Shown: piece after piece, positions 5,489-5,540 of the stretch
Position numbering within the stretch: the first letter of the stretch is position 1
How the letters are laid out: every line of letters begins with the position of its first letter
Assembly: GCA_937967535.1 (NCBI GenBank)
Contig: CALCMV010000461.1
Location: forward strand, 1 to 5,540
Reading direction: 5' to 3'
Length of the DNA stretch: 5,540 bases
Source of the DNA: an uncultured Saprospiraceae bacterium
GTDB taxonomy: Bacteria; Bacteroidota; Bacteroidia; Chitinophagales; Saprospiraceae
The notes under the pieces: model-generated
Seen by the model: only the letters and a program-made list of their open reading frames with translations
Database searches by the model: none
Told to the model about the DNA's origin: nothing
Position numbers and translations under genes: made by a program

Positions 5489-5526
5489 TTTTACATTTTA
5501 CATTTATTATTTTACATTTTACATTT
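5489..5526. repeat. TTTTACATTTTACATTT direct repeat, 21-bp period
   Basis: Two identical 17-bp copies (5489-5505, 5510-5526) are separated by ATTA. Each copy is itself built from TTTACAT units. It lies at the window edge and may continue beyond it. Confidence 0.8.
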
Positions 5527-5540
5527 CAAAAAAAGTATCA

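Larger units (their letters stand above)
5122..5540. other. Gene-free region upstream of the RNA ligase
   Basis: No credible gene is seen in these 419 bp. They hold the 18-bp tandem repeat and hairpin listed separately; two TTGACA copies 21 bp apart (5324-5329, 5345-5350); two GGACGCGAG copies (5393-5401, 5403-5411); a 10-bp palindrome GTACGCGTAC (5470-5479); and two TTTTACATTTTACATTT copies (5489-5505, 5510-5526). The ligase promoter must lie here if the unit starts here. The nearest minus-strand match is TAATTTG (5207-5201), one base short of TAnnTTTG and without a -33 partner, so no promoter is called. The plus strand has TAAATTTG at 5383-5390, also without a -33 element. Confidence 0.7.

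Noticed and set aside
5463..5540. Plus-strand open frame from an ATG running off the window end
   Set aside because: It consists of the TTTTACAT repeats and AT-rich sequence, and has no recognisable protein character.

Overview
The window is about 5.5 kb of AT-rich bacterial DNA, most likely from a member of the Bacteroidota. The clues are a TAnnTTTG-type -7 promoter element upstream of typA (TACCTTTG), the absence of Shine-Dalgarno sequences in front of all four genes (A/T-rich leaders instead), and gene boundaries filled with short AT-rich tandem and inverted repeats. All four supported genes lie on the minus strand; no convincing plus-strand gene, RNA gene, CRISPR array or transposase was seen.

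Reading in the direction of transcription, from high to low coordinates: 5122-5540 is an intergenic region rich in repeats. Next comes a T4 Rnl1-type RNA ligase (4093-5121), a spacer made largely of a 24-bp tandem repeat, and a T4 PseT/Pnkp-type polynucleotide 5'-kinase/3'-phosphatase (3104-3988). After a 29-bp gap comes a small matrixin (MMP-like) zinc metalloprotease (2397-3074). A strong rho-independent terminator (2331-2370) closes this unit. A separate unit follows: an intergenic region with an inverted repeat and a promoter, then the ribosome-associated GTPase TypA/BipA (251-2056). The last 250 bp (1-250) hold nested inverted repeats and no gene.

Functionally, the ligase and kinase-phosphatase form the two-enzyme RNA repair set known from phage T4. 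Pnkp heals a break carrying a 5'-OH and a 2',3'-cyclic phosphate or 3'-phosphate into 5'-phosphate and 3'-OH ends, and the ligase seals them. In T4 this reverses anticodon-nuclease damage to tRNA. Key residues of both enzymes are present. The metalloprotease is arranged as the third cistron of the same unit. Its catalytic HExxHxxNxxH motif and Met-turn are intact, but it has no signal peptide and has lost the histidines that form the structural zinc site of MMPs. Whether the protease belongs functionally to RNA repair is an inference from gene order only. This three-gene cassette, with tandem repeats at its junctions, is the most interesting content of the window. Family assignments rest on motif recognition from memory; no database search was run.
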